Positions 1-5,855 of a stretch of DNA of 6,543 bases are shown here, in pieces. Origin of the DNA: an uncultured Campylobacter sp. (GTDB lineage Bacteria; Campylobacterota; Campylobacteria; Campylobacterales; Campylobacteraceae); NCBI RefSeq assembly GCF_937997405.1, contig NZ_CALKTL010000119.1, positions 1-6,543 of the forward strand. The letters run 5' to 3'. The notes below the pieces were generated by a model. That model saw nothing but the letters and a program-made list of their open reading frames with translations. It was not told where the DNA came from and ran no database searches. Position numbers and translations under genes: made by a program. Positions within the stretch are counted from its first letter, which is position 1, and every line of letters begins with the position of its first letter.

Positions 1-127
1 CTAAAACCCCTAAACTATCCTTAGGTTTCATTTTTCTATCAAGCTCAATTTGTGCTTTTTTTATTGCTTCACTATCAACAGCTTTTATTTCATTTATTAA
101 GTTAAATAAAGAATTTTTATCTTTCAT
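1..127 (-). CDS. cobT: Nicotinate-nucleotide--dimethylbenzimidazole phosphoribosyltransferase CobT, N-terminal part (cut by window edge)
   Basis: Only the first 42 codons are present; the gene leaves the window at base 1. The peptide begins MKDKNSLFNL and reaches KPKDSLGVL at residues 34-42. This matches the start of CobT proteins, where a K-P-x-(G/D)-S-L-G-x-L motif follows an N-terminal helix of about 30 residues. CobT transfers phosphoribose from nicotinate mononucleotide to 5,6-dimethylbenzimidazole or another lower-ligand base, giving alpha-ribazole 5'-phosphate in the cytosol. The ATG at 125-127 lies 14 bases after the cobC stop, with a purine-rich GAGA stretch just upstream, so it is the last visible gene of the cobS-cobC-cobT operon. 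The base composition is strongly A+T-rich like its two neighbours and unlike the right half of the window. The identification rests on a short segment plus the operon context. Confidence 0.82.
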   Translation of the reverse strand, partial: MKDKNSLFNLINEIKAVDSEAIKKAQIELDRKMKPKDSLGVL

Positions 128-141
128 CTATTCTCAACTCT

Positions 142-717
142 CTAATCTAATTTTGTTAAATAACTAAACTCAAAATTTCCTTCAAAAATTACAATAGAAG
201 CATTTTGTATTTTAAATTTCCAATAACTGTCTAAGTTTCCAGAAATAAAATAACTTATTATACAATTTATTATTCCCCAATGTGCAACAATAAGGTTATT
301 TTTTGAAAAATCTAAAGTTTTTAGAAATGAAACTGCTCTTTGAAACATTTCTTTTGGACTTTCACCTGTAACATAATTAAAACTTTTCCAATCTTCTTCC
401 ATTTTCTTAACTTCATTTGGATATTTTTCTGATATTTGTTTAAAAGTTAAACCTTCAAAAATTCCAAAGTTTATCTCTTCCAAATTGGAATCAAATATTA
501 TTTCCTTATCCAAATAGTTACAAATTTCTGCTGTTTGTTTTGCTCTTTCTAAAGGACTGGTATAAATTGTGTCATAATCTATATTTAAAAGTTTTTCCTT
601 TGCTTGATAAGCTTGACATATTCCTAAGTCATTTAAAGGAGGATTTAACTTACCAAAATATAGACTTTGTGCATTCATTTCTGTCTGACCATGTCTTACT
701 AAAATTAATTTACCCAT
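142..717 (-). CDS. cobC: Histidine phosphatase family protein, probable alpha-ribazole phosphatase CobC
   Basis: This 191-residue protein belongs to the histidine phosphatase (phosphoglycerate mutase-like) superfamily and has the usual CobC length. Visible catalytic features are the VRHGQTEMN motif with nucleophile His9, Arg58 in SPLERAKQTA, an acidic residue near Glu82 in EINFGIFEGL, and the second histidine His146 in VAHWG. The N-F-G-x-F-E-G-L-T pattern is typical of CobC. The family enzyme removes the 5' phosphate from alpha-ribazole phosphate or adenosylcobalamin phosphate during cobalamin nucleotide-loop assembly in the cytosol. The gene starts 4 bases after the cobS stop and ends 14 bases before cobT, so it is in an operon. 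A generic phosphoglycerate mutase-like phosphatase would be the alternative on sequence alone, but the placement between cobS and cobT makes CobC the best call. Codon use is A/T-rich, as in cobS. Confidence 0.88.
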   Translation of the reverse strand: MGKLILVRHGQTEMNAQSLYFGKLNPPLNDLGICQAYQAKEKLLNIDYDTIYTSPLERAKQTAEICNYLDKEIIFDSNLEEINFGIFEGLTFKQISEKYPNEVKKMEEDWKSFNYVTGESPKEMFQRAVSFLKTLDFSKNNLIVAHWGIINCIISYFISGNLDSYWKFKIQNASIVIFEGNFEFSYLTKLD

Positions 718-721
718 AATA

Positions 722-1462
722 TTAACCTAGGAAAAAAGAAGGAATAACTAAAAGTAAGAATATATATACAAGACCTGATATTTCAAGTAATGCTCCTAAA
801 GTATCACCAGTTATACCACCAATTTTTCTCTCTATCAATTTTGAAAAAGCATAAGCAAATAGAGCTAATAAGGCAATAATAACAACTATTATAAAGACAA
901 TTTTTATAATAAATTCTACAGGTAATGAATAATTACTGAAAAGTATATAAGGTGTAAATATTATTCCAACTGTGTATAAAAATGTTATAACAGTTGCAAC
1001 TATAAGTCCACAAATTTTTGTATTATCTACAAAAGTTTTTCCCATTCCACTTCCTCTTGCATAAGGAGAAGAAGCACAACTTAAAACACTACAGAATCTT
1101 GAAACAACTGGATAAGTCATAACAGCATATAAAGCACCTTCACGACTTTCTATTATTAATGAAAAAAGTAAAACAAATTTCAATAAGAAATATAAAATTA
1201 AGGCTAATGCTCCATTACTACCTAATCTAGAATCTTTCATAATTTCTAACATTTTATGCTTACTTCTATAACTAAAAATTCCATCAAAAGTATCTGCCAA
1301 ACCATCAAGATGTAATCCTCCTGTTGTTATTAAATCAGTTAAAATTATAACAATAATCATTAAAGGTATAAGAGGCAAAAATAACTTTTTAAAATAAAAA
1401 ATCTTTGTATTCATATGAAGTTTTTGTCTATTTGATACATACTTTTTTATTACTTCAAACAT
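722..1462 (-). CDS. cobS: Adenosylcobinamide-GDP ribazoletransferase CobS, N-terminally truncated
   Basis: CobS is the polytopic inner-membrane enzyme that joins adenosylcobinamide-GDP to alpha-ribazole (or its phosphate), the last joining step of cobalamin synthesis. Conserved blocks are clear: GGLHLDGLADTFDG at residues 48-61, DSRLGSNGALAL at 77-88, the PYAR-x-x-GMG segment near 133-141, and GGITGDTLGALLE at 215-227. Hydrophobic spans follow around 29-48, 84-105, 150-172 and 184-206, with a final one near 228-243. The oddity is the N terminus. In E. coli CobS the GG-x-HLDG motif begins near residue 77; here it begins at 48. The usual F-x-TRLPVP-type motif and first membrane helix are missing and replaced by a charged stretch (VIKKYVSNRQK). 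The frame cannot be extended, because a stop lies at 1472-1474. The start has a good Shine-Dalgarno that overlaps the end of the upstream gene. Activity of the shortened protein is uncertain. Confidence 0.87.
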   Translation of the reverse strand: MFEVIKKYVSNRQKLHMNTKIFYFKKLFLPLIPLMIIVIILTDLITTGGLHLDGLADTFDGIFSYRSKHKMLEIMKDSRLGSNGALALILYFLLKFVLLFSLIIESREGALYAVMTYPVVSRFCSVLSCASSPYARGSGMGKTFVDNTKICGLIVATVITFLYTVGIIFTPYILFSNYSLPVEFIIKIVFIIVVIIALLALFAYAFSKLIERKIGGITGDTLGALLEISGLVYIFLLLVIPSFFLG

Positions 1463-1463
1463 G

Positions 1464-2333
1464 TTAGATCCTTAAAAAATGAGCCAACTGTCCATATAAA
1501 GCATCATTATTTTGCGCACCAATTTCTATTCTTGCTGGTGCACTCCATTCGTTTGTTGTCAAGTCGTCCGAATAGCCATCAATGGAAGCAGTCTTGTTAT
1601 TCATATCTTCACACTTTATGGAATATCTTTGAATATTGTCATTAAATATCCCACAAAGCCAACTAAAAGCATTATCAAAAGTAGTATCTGCCTTGATTGA
1701 GTATTCTATTTTTCCAGAATTAATTATTTCAGCCCCATTATTTACCATATCCATATGAAATACTATTTTTTTGTTTTTTCTGGAATTATTAAAAATTTCT
1801 TCAAAATCCGTTTGGGAAAAATCCATAACTATTTCAAAATAGTCTCGTTGAATATTATGTCTCAAAAAATATCTATCAAAAATTTCATGAATAACATCAT
1901 ATAAAATTTGCTTAGAAATAGAGTGATATTTATATTCCGTAGCAATTTTTGCCATATTGTCATAAGATATAATAAAAATATCAACAAAATCAACTAGACC
2001 TTGATGTCCGTTTAAGCTACCTATAGTACTCCAATCTTGTAAATCCACTATAGTTTGACCTTCCTTTGTTTTTGTATAAATCAAGCGAATCTTATATATT
2101 AACCTATTTGTAGCGGGTATATTATAAACAATTGTTGGCTTTGTATATGTTAGTATCAACTTTTCAAAAGCGGCATTATAAAAATTATATTCATGCAGCT
2201 CTGTAAAAATATCAAAATTTTCATTATTTATATTTATTTGCATAAAATCATTATCTGGTATTTGTATATCAAATGTATTATTTTGTATATCATTATTTTC
2301 TCTATATTTAAACGCATATCTTTCAAAAAGCAT
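1464..2333 (-). CDS. Hypothetical protein of unknown function, upstream of truncated cobS
   Basis: I do not recognise this 289-residue protein. It starts MLFERYAFKYRENND and ends QLAHFLRI. It shows no signal peptide and no long hydrophobic span, so it is probably cytoplasmic. It is rich in Asn, Ile, Asp, Tyr and Phe, with few cysteines (in SWLCGIF and IKCEDMN). There is no Walker motif, zinc-binding cluster, helix-turn-helix or recombinase signature that I can see. Alternating polar and hydrophobic stretches in the first 110 residues suggest beta structure; the middle (about 125-185) looks helical. A consensus -10 lies 31 bases upstream. An AAGGA is 11 bases before the ATG, rather far, so initiation may be modest. 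The gene is A+T-rich overall but uneven: 26 of 60 bases in 1501-1560 are G or C, against 17 of 60 in 1801-1860. Its stop is one base from cobS, so the two should share a transcript. The open frame and promoter support a real gene; no function is proposed. Confidence 0.72.
   Translation of the reverse strand: MLFERYAFKYRENNDIQNNTFDIQIPDNDFMQININNENFDIFTELHEYNFYNAAFEKLILTYTKPTIVYNIPATNRLIYKIRLIYTKTKEGQTIVDLQDWSTIGSLNGHQGLVDFVDIFIISYDNMAKIATEYKYHSISKQILYDVIHEIFDRYFLRHNIQRDYFEIVMDFSQTDFEEIFNNSRKNKKIVFHMDMVNNGAEIINSGKIEYSIKADTTFDNAFSWLCGIFNDNIQRYSIKCEDMNNKTASIDGYSDDLTTNEWSAPARIEIGAQNNDALYGQLAHFLRI
1469..1473 (-). promoter_or_regulatory. Ribosome binding site for cobS, inside the end of the upstream gene
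   Basis: On the minus strand AAGGA lies 6 bases before the cobS ATG (1460-1462). It overlaps the last sense codons of the orphan gene, whose TAA stop (1464-1466) is one base from the ATG. This supports the ATG at 1462 as the working start and suggests translational coupling to the orphan gene. Confidence 0.6.
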
Positions 2334-2363
2334 TTTTTATACCATCCTTGATATTTTTTAGCT

Positions 2364-2369
2364 ATTATA
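2364..2369 (-). promoter_or_regulatory. -10 promoter element for the orphan gene and the cob operon
   Basis: The minus strand reads TTTTTGCTATAAT, a perfect TATAAT preceded by TGC (an extended -10) and a T-run, as in Campylobacter-type sigma-70 promoters. No convincing -35 is seen. Transcription would start near 2357, giving a leader of about 24 bases before the ATG at 2333. A three-codon mini-frame (ATG GTA TAA) sits in that leader at 2337-2345. No terminator is visible before cobS, so this promoter probably also serves cobS, cobC and cobT. Confidence 0.55.
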
Positions 2370-2395
2370 GCAAAAACAATAACCTAAGTAGCTGC

Positions 2396-2620
2396 TTATA
2401 CTAAATTTTGTATGTTCTGTATTGGTTCACGCCCATTATTATCAAGTAAACTTTTTTTTATAAATGAGCCATTATCAGCATTTGTGCTATTGCGTAGAGC
2501 GTAATGCTGACTTATTTCCACAATTTACTTAATTTCCTGCGATAGTAAAATTCTATTCTTAACGGCAGTTAAAATTCCGTCTGCCTCCGCAACTACCGCC
2601 GAAACGCTACGCCCTAAATT
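2396..2620 (-). pseudogene. Possible gene remnant: reading frame broken by one in-frame stop
   Basis: A single minus-strand frame runs from a stop at 2621-2623 to a stop at 2396-2398 with only one internal stop, TAA at 2525-2527. The part before it reads like protein (SVSAVVAEADGILTAVKN, then RILLSQEIK). The part after it continues (SQHYALRNSTNADNGSF, then IKKSLLDNNGREPIQ). The first part has no ATG, GTG or TTG start and begins at the moeA stop, overlapping the last bases of moeA. The second part could start at a GTG (2519-2521), giving a 41-residue peptide, but has no good ribosome binding site. It may be a decayed gene, a dispersed repeat containing coding-like sequence, or chance. I do not recognise the family. 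Confidence 0.3.
2475..2510. repeat. 8-bp perfect inverted repeat (hairpin) in the transition zone
   Basis: TCAGCATT at 2475-2482 is the exact reverse complement of AATGCTGA at 2503-2510, with a 20-base interior. There is no T-run after it in either direction that would make it a canonical intrinsic terminator; on the plus strand a run of eight T lies before it (2452-2459). It lies about 100 bases beyond the moeA stop and could end or stabilise that transcript, or could belong to a repeat element. Confidence 0.4.
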
Positions 2621-3822
2621 TTAGGTACCGAGATTACGCGCACGAGCTCGCCCTTTTTGAGCTCTTTGACCTCGAGCGGCGCGACGAGCAGGACGCTATC
2701 GTCGTCTAAATTGTTCAAAATCGCGCTAGAGCCTTGCTTTTTGCTTTGCAGACTAACAAAAAGGCGTCCTTCCCTGTTTTGCAAGACGGCAGGCATAAAC
2801 TCTAGCCACGGCGTCTTTTTTACGTAGTTGTGATCTAAGATTGCGCTAAATTCCATATTTTCGCGCACGCCGAAGAATCTTTGCAAAAATACGCGCAGAA
2901 ACAAAATGCACGTAATAAGCGCCGAGAGCGGGAAGCCCGGGAATGCGAAGATATATTTTTCGCCGGTTTTGGCTACGCGCACGTGGCGGCCCGGTTTGAT
3001 CGCCGCACCCTTTACGATGAGCTCAAATTTTGATTGTAGCGTGCTTTGCACGAAGTCGTAGTCCCCGACGCTCACTCCGCCGCTGGTTAGAAGTATGTCG
3101 GCGCTCTGTAAAGCCGATAATATCGCACCTTCTAGCTCTTTTTCGTCATCGCGTACTAGAGGCATTATCATCGCTTCGCAGCCTAACTGCGTCACTAAAT
3201 TTGCAAGCGCGATGTGGTTGGAGCTGTAAATTTGAGCGTCGTTTTCGAGCCTCTCGCCCAGATCCTTGATTTCGCTGCCCGTGGCTAGAATCGCTACTTT
3301 TGGGCGGACGAATACGCTTATGTGAAATAGACCAAGCTCCGCTAGCAGCGCGATCTGCGAAAAGCCAAGCTTCGTGCCGCTTCTAAGCAAAAGCTCGCCC
3401 TCGCGGTAGCTCTCGCCCGCTGCGCGCACGGCAAAGCCCGCCGCGACGGGCTTTGTGACGACGATCTCGCTGCCTTGTACCTGCACGTTTTCGATCGGCA
3501 GAAGCGTGTCGCTACCCTCGCACATGAGCCCGCCGGTGAAGGTTTTGACGCACTCGCCCGCCTTTGCCGCGGCGCTAGGCATTTTGCCCGCAGGCGTCGT
3601 GCCGACGATCTTAAATTTCGCTCCTTCGCTTAGATCCGCGCCCTTTAGCGCGTAGCCGTCCATTGCGGCGGTCGGGCGGCGCGGAGTGCTAAAAGGTGCC
3701 GCAACGTCGCTTGCCAAAATACGCCCCAGCGCCTGCGTGATCGCGACCTTCTCGATGCGCGAGGACTTTTGCACTGTGTTTGCGAAGCGCTCCATCGCGC
3801 TTTCAAATTTTTCAAATTCCAT
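2614..3822 (-). CDS. moeA: Molybdopterin molybdenumtransferase MoeA
   Basis: MoeA inserts molybdenum into adenylylated molybdopterin to form the molybdenum cofactor in the cytosol. The protein has the usual length, about 402 residues. Conserved features, counted from the second Met, are TAAMDGYAL around 51-59 with the active-site Asp at 55, FTGGLMCEGSDTLLPIE around 95-110, RAAGESYREGE around 133-143, the molybdopterin-binding-fold segment from VAILATGSEI (176-185) to LTSGGVSVGDYD (245-256), and KPGRH around 276-280. The MoeA C-terminal domain follows from about 325. The motif usually written PGNP is PGFP here (about 295-298). Two ATGs lie in tandem (3823-3825 and 3820-3822). AGGAGG at 3829-3834 is 3 bases from the first and 6 from the second, so I chose the second; 3825 is possible. 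The first ATG overlaps the stop of the transporter gene (ATGA), so the two are translationally coupled. Composition is G+C-rich, unlike the genes to its left. Confidence 0.93.
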   Translation of the reverse strand: MEFEKFESAMERFANTVQKSSRIEKVAITQALGRILASDVAAPFSTPRRPTAAMDGYALKGADLSEGAKFKIVGTTPAGKMPSAAAKAGECVKTFTGGLMCEGSDTLLPIENVQVQGSEIVVTKPVAAGFAVRAAGESYREGELLLRSGTKLGFSQIALLAELGLFHISVFVRPKVAILATGSEIKDLGERLENDAQIYSSNHIALANLVTQLGCEAMIMPLVRDDEKELEGAILSALQSADILLTSGGVSVGDYDFVQSTLQSKFELIVKGAAIKPGRHVRVAKTGEKYIFAFPGFPLSALITCILFLRVFLQRFFGVRENMEFSAILDHNYVKKTPWLEFMPAVLQNREGRLFVSLQSKKQGSSAILNNLDDDSVLLVAPLEVKELKKGELVRVISVPKI

Positions 3823-5120
3823 CATTTGCCTCCTACGATTTTATAAATTTGATCTTCATTTATCAGTTTCGAATTAAATTTCACAACGAGTTCGCCATCG
3901 GTCTCGTAAATTTCAATAATACCCTTTACGCCCTGTAGTGCGGAAAAATCGCCGCCTTTAGGAAAGTATAAATTCTTAAAAAGTTTCGGATCGCTCAGCC
4001 TAGAAAGTAGCACAAGCCAGATTACGCCCAAAACCGCGACGCCAATGCCTAGCGCTTCGATGCCAATTTTGCCAAAAAGTGCGCCACCGCATAGCCCACC
4101 CAAAAAACTGCCAAAAAATCCGAACGAATTAAAAATTCCAAGCGCGGCGCCTTTTTGAGCGACTTTGGCAAATTTGGACGCAAGGCTTTGCATAATGGGC
4201 TCATGCGCGTTAAATCCCACGAAAAAGAGCATCACGCCCACCACGAAAGCGCTCGCCCCGCTAGCAAACGCAAAAATCAAATACGAAGCGATGAAAAAGC
4301 AGATGCCGATAAGTAGAATTTGCTTAGCTAGCGCGCGTTTCTCGCCTAAAGCACCGCTCGCACCCATCGCAGTAAAGCCGAATACTGCGCCTAGAGCATA
4401 AATTTTAGTCAAATCACTTTTGGAAAGTCCGAATTTTTGCACGAGCAAAATTGGAATTAGAAAAAACGCTGCCGTCATGAAAGCTTTTTGAAAAAAATTC
4501 GTTAAATTCATAAGCATTAAATTTTTATCGCTCAAAAGTGAGCCGAGCGGGACCTTTTGGCGCAGGGAGCGGATATGCGGTTCGGTAGGTACTACGAAAA
4601 AAAGCAGTACCAAACATAAAAGCGTAAGCGCCGAACTTAGATGAAATAGGCTGGCAAGCCCAAATTTGGCGCTTAAAAGCGGACTTAAAATCATTGCGAC
4701 ACCAAAGCTCACGCCTATCATCGCGCCCATTACCGCCATCGCCTTACCGCGCTCTTCCTCCCGCGTAAAATCACTAATTAGTGCGGTAGCTACGGCTCCT
4801 ACAGCACCGCAGCCTTGCAAAAAGCGCCCAAAAATCATCGTATAAATGCTCTCGCTCGCCGCGCAAACGCAAGCACCCACGATAAAAAGCGCCAGCCCTA
4901 TAGCAAGGGTTTTTTTACGTCCTATCTTATCGCTTAACACTCCAAATGGCGTTTGCAAAATCACTTGCATAATCGCATAAATTCCAAAAAGTAGCCCTAC
5001 TAGGCTTTCGTTTGCGCCGTGCAAGCTCAATGAATACAGGCTAAGCACGGGCAGCAAAATAAATAATCCAAAAAACCTCGTAGCGATGATAAAACTAAGC
5101 GGAAGGACGCTTTTTAGCAT
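3822..5120 (-). CDS. yajR: YajR-like MFS transporter with C-terminal cytoplasmic domain
   Basis: This 432-residue major facilitator superfamily protein has twelve predicted membrane helices between residues about 5 and 375. MFS motif A is GVLSDKIGRKK at 60-70, between helices 2 and 3; GRFLQGCGA at 98-106 corresponds to motif B. The first half is close to E. coli YajR as I remember it (for example FGLFILLPVLSLY and SDFTREEERGKAMA). After the last helix a soluble tail of about 55 residues contains GVKGIIEIYETDGELVVKF, then an (N/D)SK-x-x-N stretch. This resembles YajR's C-terminal YAM domain, a ferredoxin-like fold without metal-binding cysteines. The natural substrate of YajR is not established, so I give a drug/metabolite exporter role only as a family guess. 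A TTG codon at 5133-5135 could start the frame, but TGAGG (5130-5134), the likely ribosome binding site, overlaps it; the ATG at 5120 lies 9 bases downstream and is preferred. The gene overlaps moeA by one base or touches it. Confidence 0.88.
   Translation of the reverse strand: MLKSVLPLSFIIATRFFGLFILLPVLSLYSLSLHGANESLVGLLFGIYAIMQVILQTPFGVLSDKIGRKKTLAIGLALFIVGACVCAASESIYTMIFGRFLQGCGAVGAVATALISDFTREEERGKAMAVMGAMIGVSFGVAMILSPLLSAKFGLASLFHLSSALTLLCLVLLFFVVPTEPHIRSLRQKVPLGSLLSDKNLMLMNLTNFFQKAFMTAAFFLIPILLVQKFGLSKSDLTKIYALGAVFGFTAMGASGALGEKRALAKQILLIGICFFIASYLIFAFASGASAFVVGVMLFFVGFNAHEPIMQSLASKFAKVAQKGAALGIFNSFGFFGSFLGGLCGGALFGKIGIEALGIGVAVLGVIWLVLLSRLSDPKLFKNLYFPKGGDFSALQGVKGIIEIYETDGELVVKFNSKLINEDQIYKIVGGK
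3829..3834 (-). promoter_or_regulatory. Ribosome binding site for moeA within the end of the transporter gene
   Basis: AGGAGG on the minus strand is encoded by the last codons of the upstream transporter gene (V-G-G). Its spacing of 6 bases favours the second of two tandem ATG codons as the moeA start. Confidence 0.7.
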
Positions 5121-5129
5121 AATCTTAGA

Positions 5130-5134
5130 CCTCA
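5130..5134 (-). promoter_or_regulatory. Ribosome binding site that fixes the yajR-like gene start
   Basis: The minus strand has TGAGG, then 9 bases, then ATG (5118-5120). This makes the ATG the likely start rather than the in-frame TTG at 5133-5135, which would place the ribosome binding site inside the coding sequence. Confidence 0.55.
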
Positions 5135-5155
5135 AATAATATGAAATTTGTGCCG

Positions 5156-5161
5156 ATTATA
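5156..5161 (-). promoter_or_regulatory. -10 promoter element for the yajR-like gene and moeA
   Basis: The minus strand reads TTTTTGGCTATAATCGG, a perfect TATAAT after a T-rich stretch, the pattern of Campylobacter-type sigma-70 promoters. The expected start is near 5149, giving a leader of about 29 bases to the ATG at 5120. It faces away from the rdgB promoter, the two -10 boxes being 33 bases apart. Confidence 0.65.
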
Positions 5162-5194
5162 GCCAAAAATCGTAACGAATTCTTTGATTTTGGG

Positions 5195-5200
5195 TAAAAT
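5195..5200 (+). promoter_or_regulatory. -10 promoter element for rdgB
   Basis: The plus strand reads TTTGATTTTGGGTAAAATAG; TAAAAT is a one-mismatch -10 after a T-rich and G-containing stretch. The expected start is near 5207, leaving a short leader of about 19 bases that carries the ribosome binding site. Confidence 0.55.
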
Positions 5201-5214
5201 AGCGGCTTAAATTT

Positions 5215-5220
5215 AAGGAG
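5215..5220 (+). promoter_or_regulatory. Ribosome binding site that fixes the rdgB start
   Basis: AAGGAG ends 5 bases before the ATG at 5226-5228. A GTG in frame at 5220-5222 overlaps this site and is therefore an unlikely start. Confidence 0.75.
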
Positions 5221-5225
5221 TGAGG

Positions 5226-5855
5226 ATGAAAATTTTACTTGCGACGAGCAACAAAAATAAAGTAAAAGAGATAAAAGAATTTTTCACAGGATACGACGTG
5301 TATGCGCTCGGCGAGGTGCTGGATCCTTTTGAGATCGACGAGTGCGGCACGAGCTTCAAACAAAACGCGCTTATTAAAGTTCGCGCAGTGTATGAGGCGC
5401 TAAAAAGTAAAAATTTGCAGAGCGAATTTTTCGTGCTAAGTGATGATAGCGGTATCTGTGTGGACGCGCTGGGCGGGGCTCCGGGGATATTTTCGGCGCG
5501 CTTTAGCGGAGCGGGTGCAACGGATGCGAGCAATCGCGAAAAATTAGCAAGGAAGCTGAGGGCTTTAAGCTTAGACTCCTCGCCCGCGCATTACACGGCA
5601 GCGATCGCGCTAAAATGCGATCTGGGCGAGTTTTGTACGCACGGCTTTATGCACGGCACGGCGATAACGAAGCAGCGCGGGAAAAACGGATTCGGATACG
5701 ATTTTATGTTTATTCCGCGTGGATTTGACCGCACAATCGGAGAGCTGCCCGTTGCGGTGAAATTTGAAATTTCGCACCGCACGAAGGGGCTAGCGCTGAT
5801 GCAAATTTTATTGAAAAATTTAGAAAAACAGATGAGACTTGTTAAATTTCATTAA
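5226..5855 (+). CDS. rdgB: XTP/dITP diphosphatase, RdgB/HAM1 family
   Basis: This cytosolic enzyme hydrolyses non-canonical purine triphosphates (dITP, ITP, XTP) to the monophosphate and pyrophosphate, keeping deaminated bases out of DNA and RNA. The 209-residue protein is close to the usual 195-205. Family motifs are ATSNKNKVKEIK at 6-17 (substrate and phosphate contacts), the C-G-T-S-F-x-x-N-A-x-x-K block at 40-51, SDDSGICVDALGGAPGIFSAR at 72-92 (metal-binding acidic residues, written here only as a family block), GFGYDFMF at 155-162 (the family usually has GYDP; Phe replaces Pro here) and EISHRTKGLA at 181-190. The start is the ATG at 5226, supported by AAGGAG 5 bases upstream. It is transcribed divergently from the yajR-moeA pair and is the only plus-strand protein gene here. 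The composition matches the Campylobacter-like part of the window. No truncation or frameshift is seen. Confidence 0.95.
   Translation: MKILLATSNKNKVKEIKEFFTGYDVYALGEVLDPFEIDECGTSFKQNALIKVRAVYEALKSKNLQSEFFVLSDDSGICVDALGGAPGIFSARFSGAGATDASNREKLARKLRALSLDSSPAHYTAAIALKCDLGEFCTHGFMHGTAITKQRGKNGFGYDFMFIPRGFDRTIGELPVAVKFEISHRTKGLALMQILLKNLEKQMRLVKFH

Noticed and set aside
1512..1700. Plus-strand open frame of 62 codons opposite the orphan gene
   Set aside because: It lies wholly antisense to the longer orphan gene, has no ribosome binding site and no recognisable protein features.
2334..2613. Insertion sequence or transposase at the composition boundary
   Set aside because: No transposase motif, terminal inverted repeats or target duplication could be identified; only a short inverted repeat and a broken frame are seen.
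3030..3877. Three plus-strand open frames opposite moeA (3030-3269, 3455-3655, 3686-3877)
   Set aside because: They are frames mirrored from a well-supported, G+C-rich moeA gene; their translations are Arg/Ser-rich and not protein-like.
4165..4401. Plus-strand open frame opposite the yajR-like gene
   Set aside because: It is antisense to a clear MFS gene and has no start signals.
5133..5135. TTG start for the yajR-like gene, five codons upstream of the ATG
   Set aside because: The likely ribosome binding site TGAGG overlaps this codon and the ATG at 5120 has workable spacing.
5220..5222. GTG start for rdgB
   Set aside because: It overlaps the AAGGAG ribosome binding site; the ATG at 5226 is correctly spaced.
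5213..5782. Minus-strand open frames opposite rdgB (5213-5533 and 5591-5782)
   Set aside because: They are shadows of rdgB, whose family motifs are unambiguous.
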